The notes under the pieces were generated by a model, which made no database searches, was not told the DNA's origin, and saw nothing but the letters and a program-made list of their open reading frames with translations. The position numbers and the translations under genes are program-made. Of a stretch of DNA of 64,000 nucleotides, positions 45,645 through 56,334 are shown one piece after another (position 1 is the first letter of the stretch; each line of letters starts with the position of its first letter). This stretch comes from Agriotes lineatus (lineage: Eukaryota; Arthropoda; Insecta; Coleoptera; Elateridae), in contig CALNHX010007548.1 of assembly GCA_940337035.1 (NCBI GenBank), positions 1 through 64,000 on the forward strand, written 5' to 3'.

Positions 45645-46334
45645 CTATTGTTCCAATTTTAGCTGACGATATGGAATATGTACTTCGTACTCATTTAAGT
45701 TTAATATGGTACATTTTGCAATTTTGGAAGAATCCGTGGAAACAAGAGCGTTAGGGATAAATACGTTTTTCGATATTTCTGTGGCCTTAATCAAACCTTC
45801 GGATAGGTCATTGTTAATTTGTATTTGTATTATGGATTCGCTTCGAGCGGGTAATATAAAAGTATGCGAATCAATTTTGTCATTAAAAGGAATTATATAG
45901 TTTTGGATTTTTATGGTTTGATTATTATAATTTATTTCGGCTTTTTGATTACCGAAGAAATCGTCGCCTAAGATGCCGTCGTAGGGCGTTGAAATTTTGT
46001 TAGAATTTACGACGTGAATTTGTGCTGTAATTTCTAGAGAATGTAAAGAGAGATTAAGATTAGTAGAACCCAATGTAGTGATGGGCCTGTCTGGGTTTAT
46101 ACCAGTTATAGAAATAATGTTGCTTTTATTTAGAGCAGTTTTCGTAGGTACTACTGAGTCGTGTGTGATGATTGACACGGTTGCACCTGTATCGATTAGA
46201 AATGTTAATTGTTTATCGGAATTGCACGAGGTGAATGTTAGGGTGCGCTGATTACTATTTAGTTCCGACATTGAGCTTATGCTGAATTGAATGCCTCTTG
46301 AATCTGGGAATCCTCTGGAACGAGGCGGATGCAT
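45645..46334 (-). pseudogene. Gypsy-2 aspartic protease region
   Basis: 229 aa open frame with active site LTFLIDTGATVSIITHDS and GILGDDFFGNQ distally, plus linker to RT. It is equivalent to the gypsy-1 region, with roughly half the residues alike by eye. Confidence 0.82.
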
Positions 46335-46439
46335 AGGGGAATCGCATTTGAAAAGATCCTTATTCCTTTCAAAAGAGAAATTTGGAGGTAATTTAGGAGA
46401 TGTACCTTACCCTTGTGTGGAGACTATCTGATTGATTTT

Positions 46440-47309
46440 GGAGTTGTTAGGAGCGTTCGCTGAAAATTTTAGGAGTAGGTATTGTTCTTTATATTGTCTT
46501 CACCGACATTCGTTTATTAGATGACCCTTATTTTTACAATAATTGCAGAATTTGGAAGGGTGGTTGAGCGTTAGGTTGACGAAATTGTGAATTTGGAGAA
46601 GGTTTCCTACGGCAATTTTGCGTAGAATTTGTTCCGTTTACAAAAGGAACAATATTGGGCGTTAGTGTTGCCTTGACGTATGTTTGGTTTTGTATAAGCT
46701 AAAACTTTTTCTTCTTGAAGCGCAATGGAAAATGCTTCATTCAAAGTGAGAATAGTGCGTGCACGTAGCATTTGAGAGATTTCCAGCTTACAGTGCAAAA
46801 TAAAACGTCTAAGGGCAGTTCGTTGAATGGCTTTTTTCAACCCATTGAGTTCGCATTCGTCAGCTTCGGCTGTATGTTCGCTTGTTTCGGCAAAAAAACA
46901 TTCGTTTTTGAGAAATTCTAACCTTTTGTAGAATCGTGTAATGTTTTCGTTTGGATTTTGTGTAATTCTTTCTAATTCGTGTAATTGTGTAAGGTCCCTA
47001 ACTTGACTATAGTAAGTTTTTAATTTTTTTTTAAGTTGGGTTCATGAACTTAACGTCTGATAAGTGAATTTCGTTAACAATTTTACTGGATAGTTGAGCT
47101 ACCACATATAAAAATAAATGTGGGGTTTGGTGAGGCTGTGCTAACGAGAATGCACTGGTGCAATTCTGAATAAAGGTGGTTAGCTCTTTTCTATCACCCG
47201 AAAAAGGTTTAATAAATTTGAAAAGTAAGGAAAGTGGAAGTGTGTCTAATAATTGTTCCTCACTTTCTGCATGACTTGGAATTGCTTTATCGGGCTCGTC
47301 GTTACTCAT
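46440..47309 (-). pseudogene. Gypsy-2 gag
   Basis: Starts MSNDEPDKAIPSHAESEEQL at 47309, then LLFKFIKPFSGDRKELTTFI, the capsid start. A stop follows at 47031, and the frame is picked up at 46840-46607 (ALRRFILHCKLEISQMLRAR) with a Cys-rich region and a degraded zinc knuckle near 46540. Broken in at least two places. Confidence 0.78.
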
Positions 47310-47594
47310 TATGTTAGATAAATCTGGGTAAAGAGGAATTGTGGGAAAAACGAGAACGACTTACTTGAAGGTTGTTGTCCGCTGGGGATTGTCCAACCGC
47401 TTGTTTCGCTTGTCTTCTGGAGACATACCAGAGGCTCCTGGAAGACCTTCAATTGGTTGGCGGAGGATGACGTTGACGTTGAGGCTGGTATTGCAGTTAA
47501 GTGTTGAAACACACTACCTCCGGTGTACCGCTGGGGTCTTGGATGGACGTCGATCGCTGCGATTGGCGTCACTTCCTGGCTTCGGCAGCTGTGA
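47310..47594 (-). other. Gypsy-2 leader
   Basis: Untranslated leader between the primer site and gag; frames here have no family match. Confidence 0.55.
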
Positions 47595-47613
47595 TTCCAC
47601 TTCTGACACAAAA
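47595..47613 (-). promoter_or_regulatory. Gypsy-2 primer-binding site
   Basis: In the element's sense TTTTGTGTCAGAAGTGGAA follows the LTR end CCGACA. It shares GTGTCAGAAGTGG with gypsy-1. Confidence 0.65.
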
Positions 47614-47618
47614 TTTTA

Positions 47619-47757
47619 TGTCGGATATCAATGGCAACACGACAAATAAGTTGAAATAGACTTTTCTTTTGACACCAGGGCAGCTTTTGAAAGAGAGGCT
47701 TCGAAACTCCTTGAGATGAACAAACAATGAGTCTTGTCATCAAGCACAGATACACTG
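47619..47757 (-). repeat. Gypsy-2 5' half-LTR (R-U5)
   Basis: Begins CAGTGTAT, exactly the word at which the 3' half (U3) stops (37535-37542). It ends CCGACA before the primer site. It shares AGCTGCCCTGGTGTCA with the gypsy-1 LTR. No U3 precedes it; copia sequence does. Confidence 0.65.
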
Positions 47758-48636
47758 TCACACAGCAATCGTGCTATTTCCATATTTATCGTTCTTTAAG
47801 GTAAATACCCATTTACAGTCGGTTGTCTTTGTTTATAGGTATTGGTACAAATGACCACGTTTTATTGATTAAGAGCGAATTTATTTCCTCTCTAATAGCT
47901 TCCTCTCACTGAACTTTGTCGTCTCTCTCTTCAATATCTTGGAGTTTGGAGCTTTTGTTGTTAAAGATTGTGCGGCCAATAAATAATAATTTTCAAAATC
48001 GTCCACATTATATGTGATTGTTGGACGATTTTTGAGGCTACCACTGCTTCTAATTAGTTGAGGAGTGTTATTTTTGGGTAATGATAAATTATTTTGATGT
48101 TCATTTACCATGGCATCTTTAATAATGTTGTCTGACTTATTCTCAGCTGCACCATTTGGAACTATTAGTTCATCTGATTTTTCAATATCAGCTTTTGAAC
48201 ATCCATGTGAATTAAAAATAATATCAGATTTTTTCGAGTCCTCACTTTGTCATGATTTTAACGGTCTTGTATTTAGAAAATTTGTTTCGTCCTATATAAC
48301 GTCGCTGGCGATTATGAATTTTTCGGCTTCAACGTCCCATATCTTATAACCATTTAATTCGTAACCTACTAAAATTCCTTTAAAGGATCTTTCTTCGAAT
48401 TTGGTTTTTCTTGGTTTATTATGAACATGAACTGTGGAGCCAAAAATTCTTAAATGCTTAATATGTGGTTTACGATTGTGACACATTTCATAAGGTGTTA
48501 TATTGACCTTTAATGCTTTGGTTGGTGTTATATTAATTAAATAAGTGGCTGTTTCTACAGCTGTACCCCAAAAAGTTTTATTAAAATTTGCACCAATTAA
48601 CATAGCTCGGGCCTTTTCTGTGATGGTTCGCATCAT
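47758..48636 (-). pseudogene. Copia integrase C-terminal part and start of RT
   Basis: 48636-48292 has MMRTITEKARAMLIGANFNK, FWGTAVETATYLINITPTKA and YEMCHNRKPHIKHLRIFGST, typical of the copia integrase end. A linker (48111-47881: NYLLAAQ-like region) leads to ERKLLERKAIREE and WSFVPIPINK, the start of the RT domain, ending at CKWVFTLKNDKYGN near 47780. The rest of the RT is missing. Confidence 0.82.
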
Positions 48637-49230
48637 CCGTTCAGCTACGGCGTTTTGATCAGGTGTATGAGGTACAGTTTAATGGTAAGTTATACATTTT
48701 TGTATTCAAAACCTTTTAAACGCGTTGGATATATATTCGCCCCCATTGTCACTATAAAGATAAACAATTTTTGAATTGAATTTAGCTTCGCTTTTGTTTA
48801 CAAAGTGTTGACATACATTGAATACATCAGATTTGTGAGTAAGCAAATAGATGACCGTGTATGGGTGTAGTCAGTTATCAATGAAAGTGACAAAATAATT
48901 TTTATTGTTAATTTCGGGAGGAGTAATAGGACCGCAAACATCGGTATGGATGACATATAACGGTCTGTTAATATGGCTTTTGTGTTTTGATTTTGCGAAA
49001 GGTAATTTTGCTTGTTTCCCTTTTATACAGGCCTCACATAACTGATTGGATGGGGTTATTTGTGAGATTAAATTTGTGTCTTCAATCAGCTGATGAAGTT
49101 TTAAATTTGAAAATTTATCTCTACCAATATGACCTAACCTTTCATGCCATATTTGATAATTATGAATTTTATTCACAACATGCAATTGGCGGTTTGAATA
49201 TTGCTGGTTTTTATTTATTTGAAAACATAT
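48637..49230 (-). pseudogene. Copia integrase, zinc and core region
   Basis: 49185-48871 reads YQIWHERLGHIGRDKFSNLK and CEACIKGKQAKLPF (HHCC zinc part), then VIHTDVCGPITPPEI (first catalytic Asp). The core continues in shifted frames to 48640, where YSDNGGEYISNAFK-type sequence is recognisable (second Asp). Confidence 0.82.
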
Positions 49231-49900
49231 GACAAATTGTTCTCACTGGACGTTCCCCTTTTCGGCTAACAGATCTCGGGCTTGATCACATAAAGATTTA
49301 ACTTCAGATTGCTTTATAAATTCACATCGTTTCATTTTTTCTATTTGATAATCTAAATCCGTATTTGATATCACAGGTACGATCTGCTGTTAGAATGGTT
49401 TGTCCATCCTTGTTAATTTCAACTCCAGCTTTATCAAACACCACTGACATACCCGTCGCTTTAATGCGCCTTACAGACAGGAGGTTTCATGGCGCCTCTG
49501 GAACATATAGGACGTTTTCCAGGAAACCATTCGCCCCTAGGTTAGTCTTCACTTGAATTGTTCCTCGTTTGATAGCAGTAATGAATTCTTTCCGTTTTGC
49601 GGTGGCGATTTTTATTGGTTGTTGTAGGTCAATACGTCCATAAAAATTTCACTTTGATTGACAATGTGGTCAGTTGCACCCCAAATCAAGAAGAAAAAGA
49701 ATTTCACAAGCTGCTGTAGACTTATCACTTGGAAAGTCTGAACTTGAAACACTTTGCATCATAAAGGCAAAACTCGCACTGTTACCGGTGTCAAAATTGG
49801 TTGTTTGTACGGTCTGTACGGTATGCGGTCGATTTTCGGTATTGTTCAGCAGGTTCTTGTAATAGTAGCAGTCTTTTAGCACATGATTCCGACGGCCACA
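49231..49900 (-). pseudogene. Copia zinc knuckle and protease
   Basis: 49882-49670 begins MLKDCYYYKNLLNN, the end of a Gag zinc knuckle (GHCGRRNHMLKDC), and reaches LLDLGCN, the protease active-site region where DSGA or DTGA would be expected. Sequence to 49231 resembles the copia protease in broken frames. Confidence 0.7.
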
Positions 49901-50677
49901 ATGGCCATATTTTGTATTCGAGTGTTTCTTATTAAAAAATGATTTTTTGTTTAGTTTATTATCGGGATTATTTGCACTTTTTATACTGGCGCTGATTATT
50001 TTGGTTATTGGTTTGAGGACTGCCTATTTGTTGACGATATCCTTTGGATTTCCAGTGTTCGGACCAATCGCCGCTTTTGAAGGGTTTATTCGTCTTATTA
50101 CGTGAATTTGTTCCAGTAAACAGAGTTTTTCTACTTGTATTGCCATCAGCTTCATTTTTTACTTTGACCTCAAGGTCCAATAGTCTCGTTTTTGTGAATG
50201 CGAGGGTTAAATTGTCTTCACTTAATGTTTCCAAAGCTGTGATAACGCCATCGTATGAGGCGGCATTGTTAACAAAAGATGAGAAACCTTATCTGTTTCT
50301 TCAAGTTTAGCGCCGGCTGCAATTAATTCGGTCACTAAATCGTCGAATTGGGAAAAATGCTGGATCAGAATGATGTCTCCTTTGAGTTTGAGGCTTAACA
50401 ACTTTTTTCTGAGAGCAAGTTGAGTTGCCAAGCTTCGACGTTCATCAGGTTTTTCAAAATAGCCTTGGCTTTGACATTTTCTTTGGCAAATCCTAGGAAT
50501 GCATCACCGAGGTATTTGATTATCACACTATTGGCTGTAATCTCGTTTCTGAGCCATGTTTGCTCTTCAGCTGCATCAACAAATACCGCGGGGATTTCAC
50601 TTTCAATCACTCTTATTACGTTTAATTCCGCGAGCATAGATTTTATACAGAACTTCCATATCGCGTAACGTTCCCCG
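49901..50677 (-). pseudogene. Copia gag (UBN2-type)
   Basis: From NGERYAIWKFCIKSMLAEL at 50677 through QTWLRNEITANSVIIKYLGD and ALRKKLLSLKLKGDIILIQH to the ETLSEDNLTLAFTKTRLLDL and Asn/Lys-rich tail. Frames change near 50400 and 50225. It continues from the first 14 codons at 53372-53333 across piggyBac-2. Confidence 0.85.
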
Positions 50678-50681
50678 TTAA

Positions 50682-53328
50682 CCCTTTCAGTCATGAATTT
50701 TCAATTTTTGTGTAAAAATTATGAAATTTGGTAAACATACAGAATGAATTTTTAAAAAATTTTTGGTGTTTTTGATTTTTATTACGCCCCGTTTTCAAAA
50801 TATGAGATGTGCTACATGTAGTACACCATGACTCAAAGGTTAAAATGCGGAGCTGAGCTTCACTAAGGTAAAGAATATGCATGTAAATCAAAAACATTTA
50901 TTTAGTGTGGTACAATGTAAAACAATTCTGTTTTTTCTGAATACAGAGATGTACATTACATTTTGAGCAAAATATGTGCGTTTTCCCTTTACAATTGGGA
51001 TATTTGCATCTCGTTTGTGAGTGTGTTGCCTTGTCGTCGAATTCAGGCAGATGTCCAATACCGTCAAGCCTTACTTCTATTGGTGGGACTGTTTCTGGTC
51101 GAAGCTTCTTCAGCACAGGAGGTGTTGCAGATCGTGACCTGGATTGAGTGGTCAGTGATGAAGACCGTGACGACATGGGAGAAACTTTTGATGCAGTTGT
51201 CGGTCTTCCCCGTTTTGTCGTCTGCTTCCCACCCATGATGAATGCTTCAGCTATGTACAATCGGAAATGGAATAGATCCAGTATTTCCGTCTTATGAACT
51301 TTAGCTCCACAGCTTGATCACGGTATTCTAGCCAGACATTGGTGCATGCTAGATCTATCGCATGTGTAAACATGCGTAGTGTCCATTTTTTGGATCTAAT
51401 AAACGTACGATAGATCGTCACTAGAAAGTCTAGCTTGTCTACTCCTCCCATGTTGCTGTTGTACGCTCTAATGCATTCTGGACGTGCGACAGCAATGTAC
51501 TGTTTGTTCTTTTTATTCCATCTTCTGCAATTATCCTGCAAGCCAACTGTCTGAAATCTGGATCCCATATTGAAAAGTTGGTTGTCATACCAGCGGGTCA
51601 TCAGTACTTGCCCATGCCCCGCTCATAAGTTCTTCGGAACAGAAAAGGGTGGTTTTCCAAACCTTTCAACTCTCACAGTGCCGCTGGCATAGATGTTATG
51701 ATTGCGAAGCCACTGAAGTAATTGATAATTTGAAAAGTAGTTATCATAATACAGTTGATGATTTGCTTCTTTTATTCTGTCGCTCAATTTTACAACTACT
51801 GCTAGGCTCTGTCCGAAAACACTCTTGTGAATGGGATTTAACTCAGTTGTTGAACCCTGATATAAAATAAAGTCATATAAAAGACCACTTGAGCCGCATA
51901 GTGCAAATAATTTTATGCCCCAGGGACATTGCTTGCCTTTCACATACTGTTTGACATTGAGCCGTCCTTTGAACGGAATAATTTGCTCATCTACACACAA
52001 CTTTGCTTCCAATTGTAGTTCCAAACATCTCTTCCTAATACAGTTATACAGAGGCCGGACTTTCCAAAATCGGTCTTCCTCCGTTGCTTGTTGATTTGTA
52101 TCCACAAAGTGGACGTGCGTTCTTAGTTTGCAGAATCGATTGAAGTTCATGCAATCTCTAATAATCGGAACAGTTAGCTTTTGGTCCCAGTATAAACGAA
52201 TTCGGGGGTAGTGTAAGTTACCCATCATTATGTGTATTCCCACAAACACTTTTAATTCTTCAGGAGTTGTCTCGAACCTGGTGTTGTTGGCAAAGTGATA
52301 CATATTGGTGTAATCCGACATATCGCTGAATAAATCGTCTGTAAAATTTTTTGAAAATATTTTCACAGGTGATTCAATTTCGCTGAAGTGTGTCCCAGTT
52401 CTCTCATACCAATTTATTGGCGGTGTCTGGTAAACGAGACCGCTTCGCCACGTAATGTTGGATTTCAAAGTCAATCCATTCTCTTCTACGAATATATCAA
52501 CACCACTGGGTGTGTTGGTTGTCTTTACCCTCGAAGGCCCTGCTGCTGAAGTGCTGGGACAAGCATCCGGCTGTTCATCGTTTTTCGAATCGCTTCGAAG
52601 AACGGCTTCCCCGGTTTCTTCAAAAGCAGTACCTTCTTGCCCGTTGGTAGCTTCCTCTTCCAGGGTATCTACAAGATAACAGATAAGCTTACTGCTGAAG
52701 TACAAATATTGACTACACTACCTTCTGGGACAGCCATGGTGTCATCCTCCCAAGCGTAGTCGTCTTCATCGCTAATGCACTCGATGTCCGACAAACCACC
52801 TTCAATCAGCTCATACAGCTCCCTGTCAGATAATGGACGTTTGTTGTTCATTGTTCTTTTAAATAATCCAACAATTTTCAATTATAATAATACTAGCTGA
52901 AAGAAGTAAGATTGGAATGTTAGATAATATTGCAATACTTGAGTCACAGTGTACTACCTGTAGCACAAAGTTCAAACTCGCCAAAAAATCACACTGCACA
53001 CTAAAAGTCTATACAATTATTGTTTATACGCTCACAACACTCTAAAAAACCACCACAAAAAATATCACAATCGAATTTCACTTGGAAAGGTCGATAAATA
53101 AATCAATCTTCATGTGGTTCGCAGTCACACTCAAAGTTTACAAAATCGAAAACTGTACCAACTATAATTTCTCTATTAAGAGATATATGGCCGCACAAAT
53201 CAGCTAAACTGAAACCATAAGGTTACAGGTTGCTACTATACTTCTTAAAGTTGGTTCTATTAAGCAGTTTTCTTTAAAAAAAAATAAAACTCTGATATAC
53301 TACATGTAGTACACGGTGACCGAAAGGG
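50682..53328 (-). mobile_element. piggyBac-2, in copia gag
   Basis: 2647 bp with ends CCCTTTCAGTCATGA (left) and CCCTTTCGGTCACCGTGT (right, inverse), flanked by TTAA at 50678-50681 and 53329-53332. CTACATGTAGTACACC lies near both ends. Removal gives an uninterrupted copia gag (PF then NGERY). Confidence 0.93.
50898..52851 (-). pseudogene. piggyBac-2 transposase, nearly intact
   Basis: Start at 52851 (MNNKRPLSDRELYELIEGGL); a 53-bp intron at 52721-52669 joins EG to TLEEEATNG. DDE_Tnp_1_7 domain: ELKVFVGIHIMMGNLHYPRI, first Asp in CVDEQIIPFKGR, second in LYYDNYFSNYQLL, third in YNSNMGGVDKLD. A single in-frame TGA near 51623 cuts PKNL from AGHGQVLMTRWYDNQ, and a frame change near 51255 leads to the C-terminal zinc domain (CKYPNCKGKTHIFCSKCNVH, CFTLYHTK). 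All catalytic residues are present. Inactive or nearly so because of the stop and frameshift. Confidence 0.88.
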
Positions 53329-53332
53329 TTAA

Positions 53333-53372
53333 ACGGCTTTATATTTCGTTTCTTAGCCGGAAGATTTTCCAT
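53333..53372 (-). pseudogene. Copia gag start
   Basis: MENLPAKKRNIKPF from ATG at 53372 to the TTAA; continues at 50677. Confidence 0.85.
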
Positions 53373-53430
53373 TGCTTTTATTTACTATCATTTCTCACTC
53401 CATGCACAGCACTTAGAAATGAAAACAATC

Positions 53431-53447
53431 TGCTGGGCCCATAACCC
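53431..53447 (-). promoter_or_regulatory. Copia primer-binding site
   Basis: GGGTTATGGGCCCAGCA in the element's sense, matching the internal initiator tRNA-Met site used by copia elements. Confidence 0.88.
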
Positions 53448-53448
53448 G

Positions 53449-53652
53449 TTGAAGGGTTAAGGGAGAAATCAAACAGATTATTCTTTCTTAATACTGAGTT
53501 GTTGCTCTGCTCTCTGCTTATTGACTGACTTGAAAACAGATCTTAGAATGCTGGCGTTAGCATTTTCCAAACACATACACATAATATCATCTCATACATA
53601 TCCTGAGAATCGATACAAGAGTAATAAAAATAGTTAGTAATGTTTGGGAACA
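53449..53652 (-). repeat. Copia 5' LTR
   Basis: About 204 bp between TGTTCCCAAAC (53652, element sense) and the primer site. The end is degraded (CTTCAAC). No partner LTR was found. Confidence 0.6.
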
Positions 53653-53737
53653 CCAGATTAAGGTCAGCGATTGCTGAATATTGATATTATTGTTTATGTA
53701 ACTTTATTACTCTGGGAACTGCATAAAACTCCAACGC

Positions 53738-54450
53738 TTGTCTCATTATGGCCCACACTTGGTGCACCATGAGACAAGCCTTTTATTTATAAAAAATAAG
53801 CAATTTAATATAGTAACATTAACAAATGTTGATATTATTAAAAGAAATTCAAAAATTTATGAAAGCGCTCTGGCGCTTAGTTTTTTCTAATTCTAAGGGT
53901 GTAGGCAAAATTTGCGTGATGCCATTTACACTGACAATGACTACATCAGGTACTATCGGAAACACAAGTAAGTTCTTACCTTTAGCACTTTTATGCAAAA
54001 ACTTATTTAGTAGGTAGTCAGTCTGGGGTCCTCTTTTTTTATAATTTTTTCTACGTAATAAATTTTTGTCTTATCCTTGAATTCGATCAAAACAAACAAA
54101 TCGATTTCAAGATTCGCAACAGTTTCTTCAAAAGTAAATTCATTTTCCTCAACTTTAAAATTGTCAGAAGAAGAATCAGATACAAATGACTCTTCATCTT
54201 CGGAATCATAAACTTCGTCTTTCTTGATTTTTTTGCTACCGTAAAATTTCTCTTAAACGCTTTTCTTTGCTTTCAAATTACTTTTTTGTTCTTTTTCTTT
54301 TTCTTCTATAATCAGCTTCTCTTCCCTCGTTAGTCTTTCTTTTACGTCCTCTATACATTTTACTATAAGACGAAATAAAAAAATAAAAAATGGGCCACCT
54401 TGAAACATGTCTCATGGTGGCCCAAAACTTTTGTCTCAAGGTAGCCCTAG
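53738..54450 (-). mobile_element. pogo-type deletion derivative
   Basis: Left end TTGTCTCATTATGGCCCAC and right end the inverse of TAGGGCTACCTTGAGACAAA; GTCTCATGGTGGCCC repeats lie within. On the minus strand about 54360-54010 codes an acidic, Lys-rich tail with EDEESFVSDSSSDNF and LFVLIEFKDKTKIYYVEKII, like the small domain at the end of pogo-type transposases. The catalytic part is missing. Confidence 0.6.
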
Positions 54451-55146
54451 TTATGAAGTTTCAGAAATCACCATGGCATTCTCATATTAACCTCAAGATC
54501 AAGTTAAAATTACTGTCACGCATAGACAAAATTATAAAGAATAGCTGAAAATTACGGCCATATATAATAAACAACTTATAACATATGAACAGATTAATTA
54601 CCGCTAACGAAAATACTTGCGGAGCATAGAAATGACAAATCAAGCACAAAACCTTTAGTTTGCACGTTCACGTTATCACATTTCATACACAACATGCAAA
54701 CAGCATGAAGTTGCTCACATTCTGACCCAACACGAGTTACGGGCATCCAAATCAAAATTGGCTCGAATTATTCTTGCTTTTGATGACATTCGTGATTGTC
54801 CGCAGATATTTCGAAGAATTCGTCGGTCAATCACACATCGTTATACCTTGTGTGTCGACAATGGCGGCCATAATTTTGAACAATTCTTATAATTTTTGTG
54901 TAATACCATTTTTTAAATATTAATAAAAATTGCAACCGCTGGAAATCAATAAAATCGTTACTTTTCACATCGAGATTATTTCAAGTATTCAATTCGTTAA
55001 TGTCGTATTATCTCGAAACGGAAGTATTTCCGAACACTAGTTTATTATTAAAAAGTGTTGAATAACATGCCCTCTCTCAACTCTGAGAATTAGGAACAGT
55101 TATTGTGAAACATCCTGTATATGCCCATATAAATTCAAGGTAGTTT
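54451..55146. other. AT-rich, no supported gene
   Basis: No family-like frame. Stops are dense in all frames. Confidence 0.5.
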
Positions 55147-55246
55147 TCTATTGCAAAGACATCAAGTAAGTCAATGAACACTCCAAAATCTACTTGAATA
55201 TGCCCTTTACATTATTAAACATATTTAAAATCGCGCAAACAAATTA
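55147..55246 (+). repeat. 100-bp direct repeat, copy 1
   Basis: Identical by eye to 61220-61319 (TCTATTGCAAAGACATCAAG ... GCGCAAACAAATTA). Flanks on both sides differ. Confidence 0.92.
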
Positions 55247-56334
55247 CGGCAGCTAGAAATCGAACAAAAGCAAATGGCGGATAATGAACTACGTAATAAA
55301 GGGTGAGTTTACCGCAGCCCCGGCCGGCTAACACGTCTAGAACATACTACCGGGTAAGTAAATCAATCTAATCAAGTAACAAATTACGCAAATAAAGCAC
55401 ACAGAGCATAATACACAAAATACCATAATCTAAATTCTAAAAAGGCATATCTACATTGCTTTAAAAACCTCTCAGGTACCCACGGCACGTGGTGCAGAGC
55501 TGGTGGACGTAGCAACCAGACAGGCCTCTTAACGGGCAGCAGACGAGCTTCGTTAGTTGCAATGAGGCGACCGCAGGGGAATATATGAGGGGCATGCCGG
55601 CTCGTCGAGGCTCCACCAGTCCCAGGTGAAATAAACCACACCAAAACTCCAAGCGATAACACCCAGTTCGCAGGGCGCAGAGGTAAAATTAAATTTCCAT
55701 GGCTTACAATTAAAGCCCATTTTCATGGCGTAGAATTCGATAACGCATTTCCTTGGCGTATAATTAATTGGCTAAAAATTACAAATTTCCAGATAAACAA
55801 CCACGCTCACGAAAAGAAATCGTAACAAACCTGCGAATGGTGACGAACAGCTCACGCCTCGTTCGATCGGAGAAAAGCCCATCAAAACCACAACTAAAGC
55901 GAAGCGAACGTTGGCAGCAACTCACAAAGGCTTCCAGAACGTTCCAAAGGGCGCCTTGCCTCAAAATCCCTCAAGACTACGAGGTCGGCTATTACCAAAG
56001 CCAGCGAAGCCAAAGGCCCCTAGGGCACAAACTTCAACGAACGAATCGATGGAAAAGAATGGAATGCAAATTGGCCAGAGCAGTTCACAATCCCAGGTTA
56101 TCAATGTCAAAGTCAAATTCGAAAAAAGGAAGAAAAACTATAGGTGTAGATTGTATGTGCAAAACTGATAACAAAAACTGTTCCTTTTAATTCAGAATTG
56201 AGGCTGAAGGTATTTGGGTTGCCTAACCATAGATGAAATACTGTAAATTTAGAGAATAAAGGTAAATTGCCAAATCTGACTAATTATTTCAATTAATAGA
56301 TCGGGAAAATGACAAAATGAGCGTAACACTGTAT
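55247..56334. other. Unassigned, with a Lys/Arg-rich frame
   Basis: A 140-aa plus-strand frame at 55768-56190 and an 85-aa frame inside it are Lys/Arg/Ser-rich and resemble no family I know. Repeated 'TGGCGTA' and 'CATGGC' words at 55690-55770 suggest repeat-derived sequence. Not called as a gene. Confidence 0.4.

Larger units (their letters stand above)
37535..47757 (-). mobile_element. Gypsy-2: second env-bearing gypsy-type element
   Basis: Relative of gypsy-1 with the same gene order: gag, protease, RT, RNase H, integrase, env. The sequence is clearly diverged, so it is a separate element and not a duplicate. It lies in copia between integrase and RNase H. Its LTRs are incomplete: the 3' side has only the U3 half (39806-39755 and 37608-37535, split by piggyBac-1), and the 5' side has only the R-U5 half (47757-47619). 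A 1.0-kb MITE interrupts RT. Polypurine tract at 39807-39821. Confidence 0.85.
27578..53652 (-). mobile_element. Copia-type LTR retrotransposon, opened by nested insertions
   Basis: Minus-strand element read from its 5' LTR (about 53652-53449) through gag, protease, integrase and the RNase H tail to a stop at 27578-27580. Inserts: piggyBac-2 in gag (50682-53328), gypsy-2 (37535-47757) in place of the RT, and gypsy-1 (27675-37388) in the RNase H tail. Own sequence kept is about 3.8 kb. The RT (over 400 aa) is absent, so the gypsy-2 insertion or a later rearrangement removed it. No 3' LTR matching the 5' one was seen left of 27578. One original element is inferred from order, strand and the frame-exact joins; the RT gap is the weak point. 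Confidence 0.75.

Noticed and set aside
47341..47649. 102-aa plus-strand frame
   Set aside because: Antisense to the gypsy-2 leader and LTR; no family match.
55768..56190. 140-aa Lys/Arg-rich plus-strand frame
   Set aside because: Composition is biased, a second frame overlaps it equally well, and no known domain is visible.
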